DNA of 64,000 nucleotides from Graphiopsis chlorocephala (taxonomy: Eukaryota; Ascomycota; Dothideomycetes; Cladosporiales; Cladosporiaceae), in assembly GCA_022828445.1 (NCBI GenBank), contig JAIZZJ010000012.1, forward strand, positions 806,001 through 870,000, read 5' to 3'. The position numbers and the translations under genes were made by a program. Below, in pieces: positions 54,384 to 64,000 of the stretch. Position 1 is the stretch's first letter. Each line of letters begins with the position of its first letter. The notes below the pieces were generated by a model that was not told the DNA's origin, ran no database searches, and was given only the letters and a program-made list of their open reading frames with translations.

Positions 54384-54895
54384 TTGATACTTACAACATA
54401 TTCGGGAGCTGAGATGGAAGAAAAGAAGACCACCGCTTTCGAAGAGAAAGGCTCGGATCGCACTGGAGATCCACCCTCCAGTAACAACCGCCCACTCAAA
54501 AAGAAGACGCGCAAGAGTCAAGAGGATGAACATGCCAGTAAAAGACGTCAGTCAAAGACGCTTGATTCACGGTTCCAACACGGTAGGAAAGACTCTCAAT
54601 ACATGAAGATTGACGACGACAATGACAACGACAACGACAATGACGGTAGTGGCGGCGAGGAAGTCAACGATGAAAGCAACGAAGGCATCAACGACGCAGA
54701 TGAATAAACCAACTTCGATGGCGCTGAAGATGTGGAGGACATGGAGAACGACAACAGTATCGCGAGTGAGAGCGAGAGTGAAAGCTTCGTGGAAACATGC
54801 CGCGACTTTCGAACCTACATTCGCAAGGCGACCCGCACGGAGGCCGAGAAACAGTTCCTTTTCAACAAAGGCAAGTGCGATAGGGACTCTTTGTA
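54384..54895 (+). pseudogene. Acidic low-complexity protein gene interrupted by one TAA
   Basis: The frame reads from MILTTYSGAEMEEKKTTAFE through a basic part (RPLKKKTRKSQEDEHASKRR) and an aspartate/asparagine run (DDDNDNDNDND) to NDADE, a TAA at 54705-54707. The same frame then continues without a break: TNFDGAEDVEDMENDNSIAS, SFVETCRDFRTYIRKATRTE and AEKQFLFNKGKCDRDS, ending at a TAA at about 54895. Natural composition on both sides suggests a CAA-to-TAA nonsense change. A Met at 54414 (MEEKK) could be the start. No family recognised. It lies on the same strand, 333 bp upstream of SLT11. Confidence 0.45.
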
Positions 54896-55227
54896 AGTGA
54901 GGTTAAGATCTCATTGTTCAGTATTTTCACACTGTCGAACACAACTTTTGCTTCAAAGGTATTAGTAATTGGGATGCCTCTAAGACTGAGTGTGTTTTCA
55001 ATAAAGCCGGCGATAGCTATATTCCAAGATGTGAGTAGTTGAGTCTGTAAGCGGCGGCTGCACATGCATTTGCCACTGAGGTCCAACAAGGGTTCTCACT
55101 AGCGCCACGAGCCACGCTAGGGTTAAGTTTCCGAGGCGCAATTGTAAGCGTCCAAGTTGCTCTCCATCATCGCTTGCACGCAACCACCAACCACTTCCTC
55201 GCGACAACATCATACGACACCACAAAT
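54896..55227. promoter_or_regulatory. 5' flank of SLT11
   Basis: 332 bp without a supported frame; presumably the SLT11 promoter and leader. Confidence 0.4.
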
Positions 55228-56403
55228 ATGGCTCCACAGATCAAGCAAGATCTCAACAGGTCAGGATGGGAGACTACCGATATGCCCTCCGTCTGCGAGC
55301 GCTGCCTGCCGGATAACCCCTACGTACAAATGCTCAAAGAGGACTACGGCGCAGAATGCAAGCTTTGCACTCGACCTTTCACGATCTTCCGCTGGAAAGC
55401 AGATAGGACTGCTCGCCAGAAGCGCACTGGTATCTGCCTTACATGCGCCCGCCTGAAGAACTGCTGTCAGTGCTGCATGCTGGATCTGAGCTTCGGACTG
55501 CCCATTACGATCAGAGATGCGGCGCTCAAGATGGTCGCGCCAGGCCCTACAAGCGACGTTAATCGAGAATACTTTGCGCAGAACAATGAGAAGGAAATCG
55601 AGGAGGGCAGGGGTCTGGAGGGTTATGAGAAGACGGACGAGAAGGCCAGGGATCTTTTGCGAAGACTGGCAGCTTCAGAACCGTACTACAAGAAGCAGAG
55701 GAGGCTAGAACAGGAGGGCGAAGGTCAGAAGTTACTTGAGGGCGGCGAGGGTTCAGCAGGCGCATCAAGTTTTGGACCGATCAGGACGGCGGACACGAAG
55801 AAGTCAGCATACGGGTCTGCGTATGCCTCACCCAAGGGCAGCGCACCACCAGCGCGTGGCGCAAAGGCTGGAGCCAGATCTGGACGACCATTCCCAAGTG
55901 CGGCAGCTCTGCCCCCCAAGCCCGCAGACATTGCGCCTCCGGCAGACGTCAACATCACATCTCTGTTCGTTACTGGCGTGGAAGACGACATGCCCGAGCA
56001 CGAGATTCGAACTTACTTCACGCAGTATGGCGCTCTCCGCAGCTTGGTCTGCAGCCATCGCTCGCACTGCGCATTCGTCAACTACATGGAACGTTCGTCC
56101 GCCGAGAAAGCAGCAGCAACATGCCAAGGTCGCGCGTTGGTCAAAGGTGTACCATTACGAGTGCAGTGGGGCCGACCTAAGCCTTTGGATTCCATGGACC
56201 GTGATGCAAGGATGGAGAACGCAAGGTCAGGAAGGTCGGCACAGGGGTCGAAGCCAGCAGCCGGTGGATCACAAAAGGCTATCGTAGGTTCTTCTACGGC
56301 AGCCATAGCGCCACCTTCTGCTACCGATGATCTTGATAGCCTCTTAGTCGCAGCGCCACCGGGTGCGGACGACAGGCAGTATGCGGCGCAGAATGGCGAG
56401 TAG
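55228..56403 (+). CDS. SLT11: Pre-mRNA-splicing factor SLT11 (ECM2/RBM22 type)
   Basis: An intronless frame; Met at 55228 (MAPQIKQDLNRSGWETTDMP) preferred to 55174; 391 residues. The N-terminal zinc-binding part has paired cysteines (PSVCERCLPDNPYVQMLKED; ECKLCTRPFTIFRWKADR; GICLTCARLKNCCQCCMLDL) as in SLT11/RBM22. A linker with SEPYYKKQRR follows. The RRM at about residues 243-315 shows SLFVTGVEDDMPEHEIRTYF, HCAFVNYMERSSAEKAA and LVKGVPLRVQWGRPK. The tail is low-complexity. The protein contacts U6 and the intron in the activated spliceosome and promotes U2/U6 helix II. Length and architecture fit orthologues. Confidence 0.94.
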   Translation: MAPQIKQDLNRSGWETTDMPSVCERCLPDNPYVQMLKEDYGAECKLCTRPFTIFRWKADRTARQKRTGICLTCARLKNCCQCCMLDLSFGLPITIRDAALKMVAPGPTSDVNREYFAQNNEKEIEEGRGLEGYEKTDEKARDLLRRLAASEPYYKKQRRLEQEGEGQKLLEGGEGSAGASSFGPIRTADTKKSAYGSAYASPKGSAPPARGAKAGARSGRPFPSAAALPPKPADIAPPADVNITSLFVTGVEDDMPEHEIRTYFTQYGALRSLVCSHRSHCAFVNYMERSSAEKAAATCQGRALVKGVPLRVQWGRPKPLDSMDRDARMENARSGRSAQGSKPAAGGSQKAIVGSSTAAIAPPSATDDLDSLLVAAPPGADDRQYAAQNGE

Positions 56404-57085
56404 TAGGAAACTATGCATCGGCCAAGGGACTTTGATTGTTTGAGCGTAGGCGTATGGTGTTTTGGGGGCAGTCACGGGGTAACCTGGCGCCCCGCCAATA
56501 TTTTAAAGGAATTGATGTATCCATTAAGTACGAATGGCATGCCTGTAGACAAATTAAAATCGTCTGTTACATGCAAATCCATACACCGTATCTCGCTGGT
56601 ATGGTGGTTCGCATCCAAAGTGCAGGTTTGATGGTGTCAATATACTGAGACACTTCAGGTCTAGCTAAGTACCCGGACTGTGTATATACATGGCCGTCGC
56701 AAGAATAAATGTCCTATGGTTTTAGGCATGAGACGAAGTCGGGAAATTCCAACACGCCTCAAATGTCTTAACAATTAACCATCTTCTGCAATACATCTGT
56801 CTGATTATATGGATAGTCACATTATATGCCAGCAAAATACATAAACAATGTCCATCTAAATCTAGCAATGCACGGATCTTCCGGACAATTGGTTTCGGGT
56901 TCGGCCGTTCCGAAGCTCTCAACTGCTGCGAGAATAATCTAATCCTCGTCTCAACCTGCCTCCGCCAACAACACCCGTCCTGTCTCCCAGCCCACCACCT
57001 TTACCTTTCACTCGCTTGTCATCTTCCACCCTCACTAGCCTCTCCGCCGTCACCTGGATATTCCATATCCCTCATATCCCTCACA
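56404..57085. other. Intergenic between SLT11 and PDB1
   Basis: 682 bp. AT-rich middle, pyrimidine-rich right end (CTCATATCCCTCACA just before PDB1), a usual fungal housekeeping leader. No gene supported. Confidence 0.5.
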
Positions 57086-58419
57086 ATGATCGGCGCCCGC
57101 CTCTCCCGCGCCCTGCGCGCGACCCCGACCGCCGCATTCCCGAGATCGACCACAGCTTTCCAGAGGATGCCCGCCCTGAGGGTGCAGAGAGGCTATGCTT
57201 CCTCCAGCGGTGTCAAGGAGATGGCTGTCCGTGATGCGCTGAACGAGGCCATGGCCGAGGAGATGGAGAGGAACGAGAAGGTCTTCGTTCTTGGTGAAGA
57301 GGTTGCCCAGTACAACGGCGCGTGAGTCTCCCCAGAGGCCCGAACAAGTCTTTTTTCGAGGACAGGAAGATTGGAAACAATGCGAGAGACGCCGCCACTG
57401 CTACACGAAGCTTTGCGCGGCCGTGGCAAGCGTTGGGAAAGAGTTGGACAATAAGTACACGAGCTGACAGGATTCTTCTCCAGCTACAAGGTCACCAAAG
57501 GTCTGCTCGACCGCTTCGGCGACAAGCGTGTCATTGACTCTCCCATCACTGAGTCTGGTTTCTGCGGTCTGACCGTCGGTGCCGCCCTCGCTGGCCTTCA
57601 CCCCGTCTGCGAGTTCATGACCTTCAACTTCGCCATGCAGGCCATTGACCAGATCATCAACTCTGCCGCTAAGACTCACTACATGTCCGGTGGTATCCAG
57701 CCTTGCAACATCACTTTCCGTGGTCCCAACGGTTTCGCCGCTGGTGTCGCTGCCCAGCACTCCCAGGACTACTCCGCCTGGTACGGTTCTATCCCCGGTC
57801 TTAAGGTCGTTGCGCCTTACTCTTCCGAGGACGCCAAGGGTCTGTTGAAGGCCGCCATTCGCGACCCCAACCCCGTCTGTGTCCTTGAGAACGAGCTTCT
57901 TTACGGTCTTAACTTCCCCATGAGCGAGGAGGCCCAGAAGGACGACTTCGTCATTCCCGTGAGTACCACCGCATACGCATTTCAAATGGGATCGAATCTA
58001 ACAACCAACAGATCGGCAAGGCCAAGATCGAGCGCTCCGGCAAGGATCTCACCATCGTCACCTTCTCCCGCTGCGTCGGTCAGTCCCTCGTCGCCGCTGA
58101 GGCTCTCCAGAAGAAGTACGGCGTTGAGGCTGAGGTCATCAACCTCCGTTCCATCAAGCCCCTCGACCTCGAGACCATTATCAACTCCGTCAAGAAGACC
58201 GGTACCATGATGGCCGTTGAGTCTGGCTTCCCCTCCTTCGGTGTCACCGCCGAGATCATTGCTCTCACCTCCGAATACGCCTTCGACTACCTGAACGCTC
58301 CTCCCGTCCGTGTCACCGGTGCTGAGGTCCCCACTCCTTACGCCGAGAAGCTCGAGAAGATGGCCTTCCCCGACGAGCACCTCATCGAGCAGTACGCCGC
58401 CAAGCTCCTCCGTCTGTAA
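57086..58419 (+). CDS. PDB1: Pyruvate dehydrogenase E1 component, beta subunit
   Basis: Three exons, 57086-57321, 57484-57958 and 58012-58419, giving 372 residues. Introns are 162 bp (GTGAGT...TCCAG) and 53 bp (GTGAGT...AACAG). An Arg/Ser/Ala-rich mitochondrial presequence (MIGARLSRALRATPTAAFPR...RGYASSS) precedes VRDALNEAMAEEMERNEKVF and LGEEVAQYNGAYKVTKGLLD. Further signs are DSPITESGFCGLTVGAALAG, THYMSGGIQPCNITFRGPNG, VVAPYSSEDAKGLLKAAIRD, and the C-terminal transketolase domain (INLRSIKPLDLET-type, ESGFPSFGVTAEI, TGAEVPTPYAEKLE). With the alpha subunit it decarboxylates pyruvate for acetyl-CoA synthesis in the mitochondrial matrix. Codon use is strongly biased to C-ending codons, as expected of a highly expressed gene. 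Confidence 0.97.
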
Positions 58420-58922
58420 ATGCAGAACATAAAAGTTTTGCCGGCAACAATGCAGATGTCGGATATCACACATACACTCGGGACGATTGGAAAGCGTTGT
58501 ATTGTAGCAGACGGCCGTCTGCGCAAACCAACAACATAATGGAGGGGGCGTCTAAAGGCTGATGGGAAATATGTGGCTCCGTCCGCCTACTCGAGAGTTT
58601 GTTCCCCAATGGGAAATGCTGGAGCTAGCTCGTGCTTCTCTCGCACACGAGTGTCAGTAGGAGTCGCTTTGTATTGTACGCGAGCATGGTGTTTTTTTCT
58701 CTGGTACTTTTATCTTGCCCGGTATATCGATCGGTCTCGTGATTTATTCTCTGTTGCTAGCTATCCCCTCTGTATCTAGGTGGAGTTTTTCATGCTGAGG
58801 CATAGCGTGGGACTCGATGAAATATTGTTCTGATTTGAATACTCCACTCCAATCACGTACCTGTTGTGACATTTAGTTACGTGCTGGTACGACTGCCTGA
58901 TCATCAAGGTTGCCATTCCAAA
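58420..58922. other. Intergenic between convergent PDB1 and HAD hydrolase genes
   Basis: 503 bp of 3' flanks with T-rich stretches. Nothing else supported. Confidence 0.5.
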
Positions 58923-59916
58923 TCATTTAGCATGGTCTGTCTCTTGAAGACTTGGACCCAACATTTGTGCCAGCTCAAGGAACCCACCAGACTCGCTCGT
59001 CGCCGTCCGGCCGTCAATGAAAGCATCGTTTCCACTTCTCACAACCATGTAGAAGTCTTCGGCATGTCGTTCTTCCCAGGCCTGTAAGTCCTCAGTCCAG
59101 CGTTGGACGTACACGGTCCGCATACCACTGCGAGTTTGTCAGCTTCGTCGTTCAGCTGTCCCGCTTCAGAAAGGCATGACCGTACATTTTCTTCGCGGCT
59201 TCCAGGTCATACGCGTGGGCTGCAACCATCAAACATTCTTCCGGCTTGTGTCCCAGAAGCTCGATGGCTTTGTGGTAGATTGCAGGGTCGGGCTTGGTTA
59301 GGCCGAGGAGCTCGCTCGAGAGTAGCAGATCGAAGTCGAGGCCAGAGGATTTGGTGATGTCGATTTGGAGACGCGCTGTGCCGTTGGCGAGAACGATACT
59401 TTAGGGCTTGTTAAATGGATAGAGCAAAGATGCGCGCTTTGGCACTGTATAGCTTACACATCAAATTTGGACTTTAGCACAGGCAAAGCTGCGGTTACGT
59501 CCGGCCATGCTGGTAGTGTTCAGTACTATCCTTGGTATGGGCACAAGCCGTTCAATCGATAAAAGATAGGGCACACCTTTCTGCGAATGCCATGCTCTCA
59601 CGCAAGCTTCGACTTTGTCATCGCCCAGCGTCCACCCTTCGCGGCGTAGCAATGCTAGCAGTGTTCGTCGATGCGTTTCGTCAATGTCTTCTTGAGGCAG
59701 GCCAGCCTCAAAGCGGCTGTGAATCTCATTGAAGAACATATGTCGCCATGAAAGCGCGTTGAGCGGCCGTGACCCAATGTCGTTTGATGATGAGACCGCC
59801 TCTTTCAGGATTGGTGATACCGTGGAGTGCCAGTCGAGACAAGTTCCCATCAGATCGAATATCAGCGCCTTGATGGGGCCTCCGGACAGAGGGCTTTCTT
59901 GACGCGCCTCAGACAT
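58923..59916 (-). CDS. Haloacid dehalogenase-like hydrolase (type II HAD)
   Basis: Four exons, 59916-59577, 59509-59458, 59398-59186 and 59127-58923, giving 269 residues. Introns of 67, 59 and 58 bp are GT-AG and keep frame (HSQK/AWPDVTAALP; KFDV/IVLANGTARLQ; AAKKI/GMRTVYVQRW). HAD motif I is ALIFDLMGTCLDW with the nucleophilic Asp near residue 21. Motif II is VLANGT, motif III is the Lys of LGLTKPDPAIYHKAIEL, and motif IV lies in CLMVAAHAYDLEAAKK. The family hydrolyses carbon-halogen or phosphoester bonds, and fungal members are mostly uncharacterised. It is convergent with PDB1. No signal peptide. Confidence 0.92.
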
Positions 59917-60575
59917 TATTTGTCGTTATTAAGTCGTGTTCGGTACTTTCAATCTTGGTCGACAAGCCGTCGCTCGACATAGAGAACTTGGATAGGCAAC
60001 AGGAATTGACATCCGTACAGCCAAGAATCCTTCACGCCCTATTGCATAAACCTATGATTTATTGACTGGTATGCTGCACATGTCGTCAGTAGCAAATCAA
60101 GTGCTATACGATCCATCATGCTATATAGCAATCGCAACGAAAAGTGCAAGCGTCTGAATAGAACTTTCAAGCAGTGTTCTGTATCTTTTACGCATTGTTC
60201 AATGTTTTGCAATGCCGTGTAGAAACTCCCTGCTTGTTTTGTAATACTTACGCTCAAGTTTGTGTACGACTCAAGGAGTAGCTATAGCTTTGACGACATC
60301 CCTCCACATCATTATCAGGGGCTATGGGCGTATTCGGGAGCATGCTAACCCTTGAGTTACTGTCCACGTCGCCTCTGTGTCTCAAAATCTGGTATGCTAG
60401 CATCACCTGGCTTAGAGATTTGACAATTTTATTCCACCGTTGAGCGTCCGCTCGCAAAATTGAGTGTAGCAGCTTGGATCTTTTTAAAACACGAGCCAGG
60501 TCTTTATTCTTCAAACAACTTGAAACGCAAACAACGTAGGAAGACTGAGATGGTACTGAACGAGCAAAAATATAG
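59917..60575. other. Intergenic between HAD gene and tRNA-Leu
   Basis: 659 bp. Minus-strand frames here overlap the tRNA and lack motifs. The tRNA's downstream flank contains a TTTTTGCTCG run near 60,565, a suitable pol III terminator. Confidence 0.5.
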
Positions 60576-60686
60576 TGAATAGAGGGGGATTCGAACCCCC
60601 GCGGGCAAAGCCCATGAGAATGCACTACGTTGAACGCAGAAGCTAATAGCTTGAGTCACACGCCATAACCACTCGGCCATCTATCC
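60576..60686 (-). tRNA. tRNA-Leu (anticodon CAA), intron-containing
   Basis: Acceptor GGATAGA pairs with TCTATTC, discriminator A. The D-arm is GCCGAGTGGTTATGGC, the anticodon stem-loop TGTGA-CTCAAG, the variable arm TGGGCTTTGCCCGC, the T-arm GGGGGTTCGAATCCCCC. The 111-nt gene is about 29 nt longer than a mature tRNA-Leu; the extra segment, about 60621-60649, sits just 3' of G37, where nuclear tRNA introns lie. The anticodon stem has one U-U mismatch if TCTCA is the 3' strand. CAA decodes TTG. Confidence 0.92.
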
Positions 60687-60820
60687 AATTGTGTGCTCAT
60701 TAAGATTGCTAAATAATTATATACTTCACAAAAAAATCCGAAGATACGTCTAAGTATCGAGAAAGTCAAGAGCGAGGTTTTCGGTGAGTCTCGGGTGAAT
60801 ATGCGGGACCAGCGTCGAGA

Positions 60821-60910
60821 ACGTTGCACCTATCGATCATATGAACAGATGAGGGCTCGAAGATCATTCTGTATACCGGTTGTTCATTGAGATAATCGAT
60901 AGATCAATGG
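60821..60910. repeat. Diverged direct repeat, copy A
   Basis: Shares with copy B (61171-61260) the ordered words ACGTTGCAC, ATCGATCA, AAGATCATT, ATACCGGTTGTT, ATTGAGATAA and CGATAGATC, at nearly equal spacing. Non-coding. Confidence 0.65.
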
Positions 60911-61170
60911 TAACTCGACTTTGTGGGCTTTGAAGCTCTGGCGCAATAAGCGGACTTCAAAATTCGTGGGGATCGATACACAGCCCCCTTGGCCCCTACG
61001 ATCGATTGATTCGATCGCAACACCTGGCCACGCCAACATTTGACAGCAGGCAAGCTTTCTATCATAGTAAATGGCTGCGGAAGTTGTGTACAAATTACAA
61101 AAAGTGTCGAGATAATCCAAAGTAGATCAGTGTAAGTGCTGGACGAGTATGATCGAATTAACGCTAAACA

Positions 61171-61260
61171 CGTTGCACTGATCGATCAAATGGGTAGAAA
61201 CGCATGTAAAGATCATTATGAATACCGGTTGTTTATCGAGATAAACGATATATCGATCAT
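61171..61260. repeat. Diverged direct repeat, copy B
   Basis: Second copy of the element at 60821-60910: CGTTGCAC, GATCGATCAAATG, AAGATCATTATGAATACCGG, TTGTTTATCGAGATAAACG, ATATATCGATCAT. The start-to-start distance is 350 bases. Many differences are A/G or C/T. Confidence 0.65.
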
Positions 61261-62262
61261 CTGGACGATGAACGTTAAAGCTGGGCACGGTTCGCATATA
61301 TGTTGCGAGATGTTGCAGATGCAAAGTAACAGTGGACGCTGACTTTGCATCTGCAACTCAAAATATTCCAGTCTTTAGACAGTATGGTATTACAGTGGAT
61401 GATAATACATCAGCAGTGCGGCCAATGTTCCGAAAAACGACCACGTGATCGACGCGTGGATTTATCCACTTGAACTGAGCAGCGGGATATGTTACAGCAC
61501 TGTCGGGATAACAATTTTTGAACCAAATGTACATCTTACTGTCTTGTTCAAAGGCTCTTTCCTACAGCTCGTATGCGTAGTTTGTGTACAGTACAACTGA
61601 AGGTCTAATATACTCGTACCATCGACTTCAGGCGCTCAAGAAGACCATACTGACCACTGAAGTGCGGCTAATGGTGTCTAGTCATCTCAGCAATTGGCGT
61701 GATAGTATCGTCAACGATGGAACCTTTGAAAGAACCTATCGGCCACTGAGAGACTAAGACAATGTCCCGCCGCACACAAACTTGAGCATAACAACTGTAA
61801 TAAGGATGATGTCGGTGAAGTTATGGGATTGGAGATAGAACAGTTGGATCCAGTCAGCCAAACAGCTTTGAGATTTCTGATCACTGAACATCGCGTGTTG
61901 AATGTATAGTTATCGCCCCAGAAGACAATTCTCCATGTAGGAGTAAGACGCATTTCTAGCCTTCGATTAATGGTATAATTTCATCATTGTACATGCTCTT
62001 GTAGTTCGATTGTTGTTGTCTTCTGGTGTGGAAAGATCACGACTTGCTGGCTTCGTTCGCGAAGTTGAATGGATGCTTCATAATAATTCCAAACACCACA
62101 ATATCAGACTTGAATCAATCATATGCAAGACTAAGCACTGTAAGCTTATATACCATTGACTAAACACCCCTATATATATATACATAACCATCATAAATCG
62201 TTCATTTCGCACCGAATGCAATTTTCAACAGACCCCAACCCGAACCCTATGCCTCACCACGT

Positions 62263-64000
62263 TCAAAACAACACATCAAATCCACACAACCTCTCCGCTC
62301 CACTTTCCTTTTCATCCACCCGGTCCGTCTTCTTCGTGATATGCCCAAGCGAGGCCAAAGCCTCCTGCTCACCCTGAACATCGGGCTCGAGCACATACTC
62401 CACCTTTGACTTGACATCGCCAACATACGAGCCAATGACATGCGCCTGCTGTGTCTGCTCTTCTTCATCCGACACCACGACACTCAACGAAGGCTGCGAA
62501 CGAGTATCGTGTATCCTGAGGTGTGCTTGCAGCCTCGACAACCGAAGCGAGCGGGTGTAACGGTCCGGATTGATCGATTCGAGGAAATTCAGATCATCCG
62601 TTGTCAATGAGCGGCCTTGAATTGGTCGACAGAGGGCTTGCAGAGAGCCGTTCGGATCGCAAGGAGCTTTGAGGGTGCGTAGGCTTGGGAATGAGTTTAT
62701 CCTGATGGATTGTGCCAGTGACTCGGTTGCTGGGCCGGGGATCAGAGTGTCCCAGTGCATGTACTCGAGGCTCTCTGAGGCCAGGGCGTTGCGTCTGTTC
62801 TGCGGCCCGGAACCCATGAGGAGTGTAGGAGACGCATCTTGCACGAGACGGAAGCGGCGCAACTGGGGCATGTTCTCCAGAAGAGCCTGGATCGTTCGCA
62901 TTGACGCCAATTCTAGACCAATGAGACTCAGACTTTTCAGAGAAAAGGCGTTGCGGGAATGGGAAAGCTGGAAGATCCCCTGGTCGGTGACTCCTTCGAG
63001 ATTCTCCAAACGTAATGATTGCAGAGGTTTCAGAGCCAATAGTGTGCCGTTGTGGAAGTCCTCCTTGCCGAAGCCAGAAACCATCAAATGCTTTAGCGAC
63101 CACAGGCTGTTTGTTACAGCTGAGATGATACCCAGACCAAGGGCACCGTCAGAGGAATCGGTCTTACATAGCACGAATGTCTCGAGCCGCTGCCACTTCT
63201 CGTGGAGGTCTGCGAATCGACCCATGCTGAAGACGAGGGGCTTTCTCAGATTCAACGACCAGGCATGCGCACTAATTCTCCCACGCGAGAAGAGCAGCTT
63301 GTACCAATCTGCATGGTCTCGAGTCGCAGGGGGATTGTAGCCAGTGACAAGCTCCACTTCTGTGCATGTCTCGATCACTTCTCGAAGCATATTATGAGCA
63401 GCCTTGCGCTGCGCGTCCGATGTGTCGATTCCGTCGAGCTCTTTTGCGAGCATTCCGGTAATGTGAATTCGGCGAATGAGCAATGACAAAGATGGCGCCT
63501 CATCCAAGGTTCGAAGCAAGAGCTCTAGTCGACTCTTCGGTCTGGCCATCGAGAATCGCCGTCCTCGCTTGTTGCCGGTCGTGCTGGACGGTAGCCAGAG
63601 ATCACGATACATGTGTTCGATGCCAACCTTAGCCCACCTCTTGCTCGTGAGGCATATTGTTCGTATTGCACGCTTCCGTCCAGAAACATCGATCGTCGGC
63701 CCGTTCGTGTACGTATCTTCCAGATGGCCCAGTATGCAGCTGTAGATCTCGTGTGGAAGCTGCTCGAATACTTGTGCAGGCAACCCGTTGGATTTGGTCT
63801 GTTTCTGTTTCTGTTCCGATCCCGTCCACCACAACGGTGAGTTTCGCTTAGTGCGATCTGCCTCCCAAGGTGTCTTTGTCAACGTAGGAGCCTGGTCGAA
63901 AGAGTAATATCGCTGTTTCCGTGCTGGACGCTCTGAACAGGGTGCGCTTTGAGCCAAGGTTTTTTGCACAATGTCAATCCTCTGTTGCCATCGAGGCACG
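62263..64000 (-). CDS. F-box / leucine-rich-repeat-like protein, 5' partial
   Basis: An open frame of at least 578 codons runs off the right edge; the codon at 63999-63997 is GTG, so no start is visible and the N-terminus lies outside. FEQLPHEIYSCILGHLEDTY near residues 78-97 is an F-box-like helix, followed by RTICLTSKRWAKVGIEHMYR, the classical second F-box helix. The rest is a series of leucine-rich segments (PLQSLRLENLEGVTDQGIFQ, FSLKSLSLIGLELASMRTIQ, LLENMPQLRRFRLV), suggesting irregular LRRs that bind substrate. Near the end is an acidic/low-complexity tail (DEEEQTQQAH). Such proteins are substrate receptors of SCF ubiquitin ligases. It does not share the block order of the small family at 37.8-50.9 kb. 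Confidence 0.85.
   Translation of the reverse strand, partial: VPRWQQRIDIVQKTLAQSAPCSERPARKQRYYSFDQAPTLTKTPWEADRTKRNSPLWWTGSEQKQKQTKSNGLPAQVFEQLPHEIYSCILGHLEDTYTNGPTIDVSGRKRAIRTICLTSKRWAKVGIEHMYRDLWLPSSTTGNKRGRRFSMARPKSRLELLLRTLDEAPSLSLLIRRIHITGMLAKELDGIDTSDAQRKAAHNMLREVIETCTEVELVTGYNPPATRDHADWYKLLFSRGRISAHAWSLNLRKPLVFSMGRFADLHEKWQRLETFVLCKTDSSDGALGLGIISAVTNSLWSLKHLMVSGFGKEDFHNGTLLALKPLQSLRLENLEGVTDQGIFQLSHSRNAFSLKSLSLIGLELASMRTIQALLENMPQLRRFRLVQDASPTLLMGSGPQNRRNALASESLEYMHWDTLIPGPATESLAQSIRINSFPSLRTLKAPCDPNGSLQALCRPIQGRSLTTDDLNFLESINPDRYTRSLRLSRLQAHLRIHDTRSQPSLSVVVSDEEEQTQQAHVIGSYVGDVKSKVEYVLEPDVQGEQEALASLGHITKKTDRVDEKESGAERLCGFDVLF

Larger units (their letters stand above)
60687..62262. other. 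AT-rich intergenic region
   Basis: About 1.6 kb without a supported gene. It contains the two copies of a 90-bp direct repeat at 60821-60910 and 61171-61260. The right end carries the 3' flank of the F-box/LRR gene, with a TATATATATATA run near 62,170. Confidence 0.5.

Noticed and set aside
57401..57985. 194-codon minus-strand frame opposite PDB1
   Set aside because: It is antisense to highly codon-biased PDB1 exons; such long shadows are expected.
60254..60625. 123-codon minus-strand frame
   Set aside because: Overlaps the tRNA-Leu gene on the same strand and carries no motif.
63997..63999. Apparent start of the F-box/LRR frame at the window edge
   Set aside because: The codon is GTG, not ATG; the gene continues beyond the window.

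Overview
The window is nuclear DNA of a filamentous ascomycete (Pezizomycotina). Dothideomycetes fits best, but I cannot place it further without a search. Supporting features are short GT-AG introns of about 45-160 bp, a HET-domain gene, NB-ARC/TPR and Fungal_N (NLR-type) remnants, a DUF8035-type relic, a DUF1765 gene, a dispersed 5S rRNA relic, an intron-containing tRNA-Leu(CAA), and repeats whose nonsense codons look like repeat-induced point mutation (RIP).

Layout. 0-4.7 kb: a 5'-truncated 5S rRNA relic, a HET-domain gene (-) and a DUF4419 gene (+). 5.0-11.8 kb is a gene graveyard: a DUF8035-like pseudogene joined to a truncated LINE, a rhodopsin-like membrane protein relic, an open frame with a Fungal_N-type NLR N-terminus, and a decayed NB-ARC/TPR receptor. 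13.2-18.2 kb: a secreted GH29 alpha-L-fucosidase (-) and a second secreted TIM-barrel-like glycosidase (+) diverge from one promoter region. 18.7-32.4 kb is conserved housekeeping: NDC80, a DUF2235 hydrolase, a CSN8/PSMD8/EIF3K-like protein, a PAQR (haemolysin III/adiponectin receptor) membrane protein and a 1207-residue DUF1765 protein. 34.5-37.3 kb: an oligopeptide (OPT) transporter with many introns. 37.7-50.9 kb holds five members, intact or broken, of one F-box-like family, interrupted by a proline-rich protein gene, an Old Yellow Enzyme-type oxidoreductase and tRNA-Thr(AGT). 52.2-60 kb is again conserved: NHP2, a chromodomain-like protein, SLT11, PDB1 and a HAD hydrolase. The end holds tRNA-Leu(CAA), a duplicated AT-rich segment and an F-box/LRR gene that runs off the edge.

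The conserved genes are unrelated housekeeping functions (kinetochore, snoRNP, spliceosome, pyruvate dehydrogenase). They are separated by accessory patches: allorecognition-type genes, the glycosidase pair and the F-box-like family. The main points of interest are that family in several states of decay, the RIP-scarred NLR/LINE island, the divergent glycosidase pair with a probable GC-AG intron, and several inverted or direct repeats in non-coding DNA. I saw no complete transposon, CRISPR array or secondary-metabolite cluster. Exon boundaries were inferred by hand from splice motifs and reading-frame continuity.
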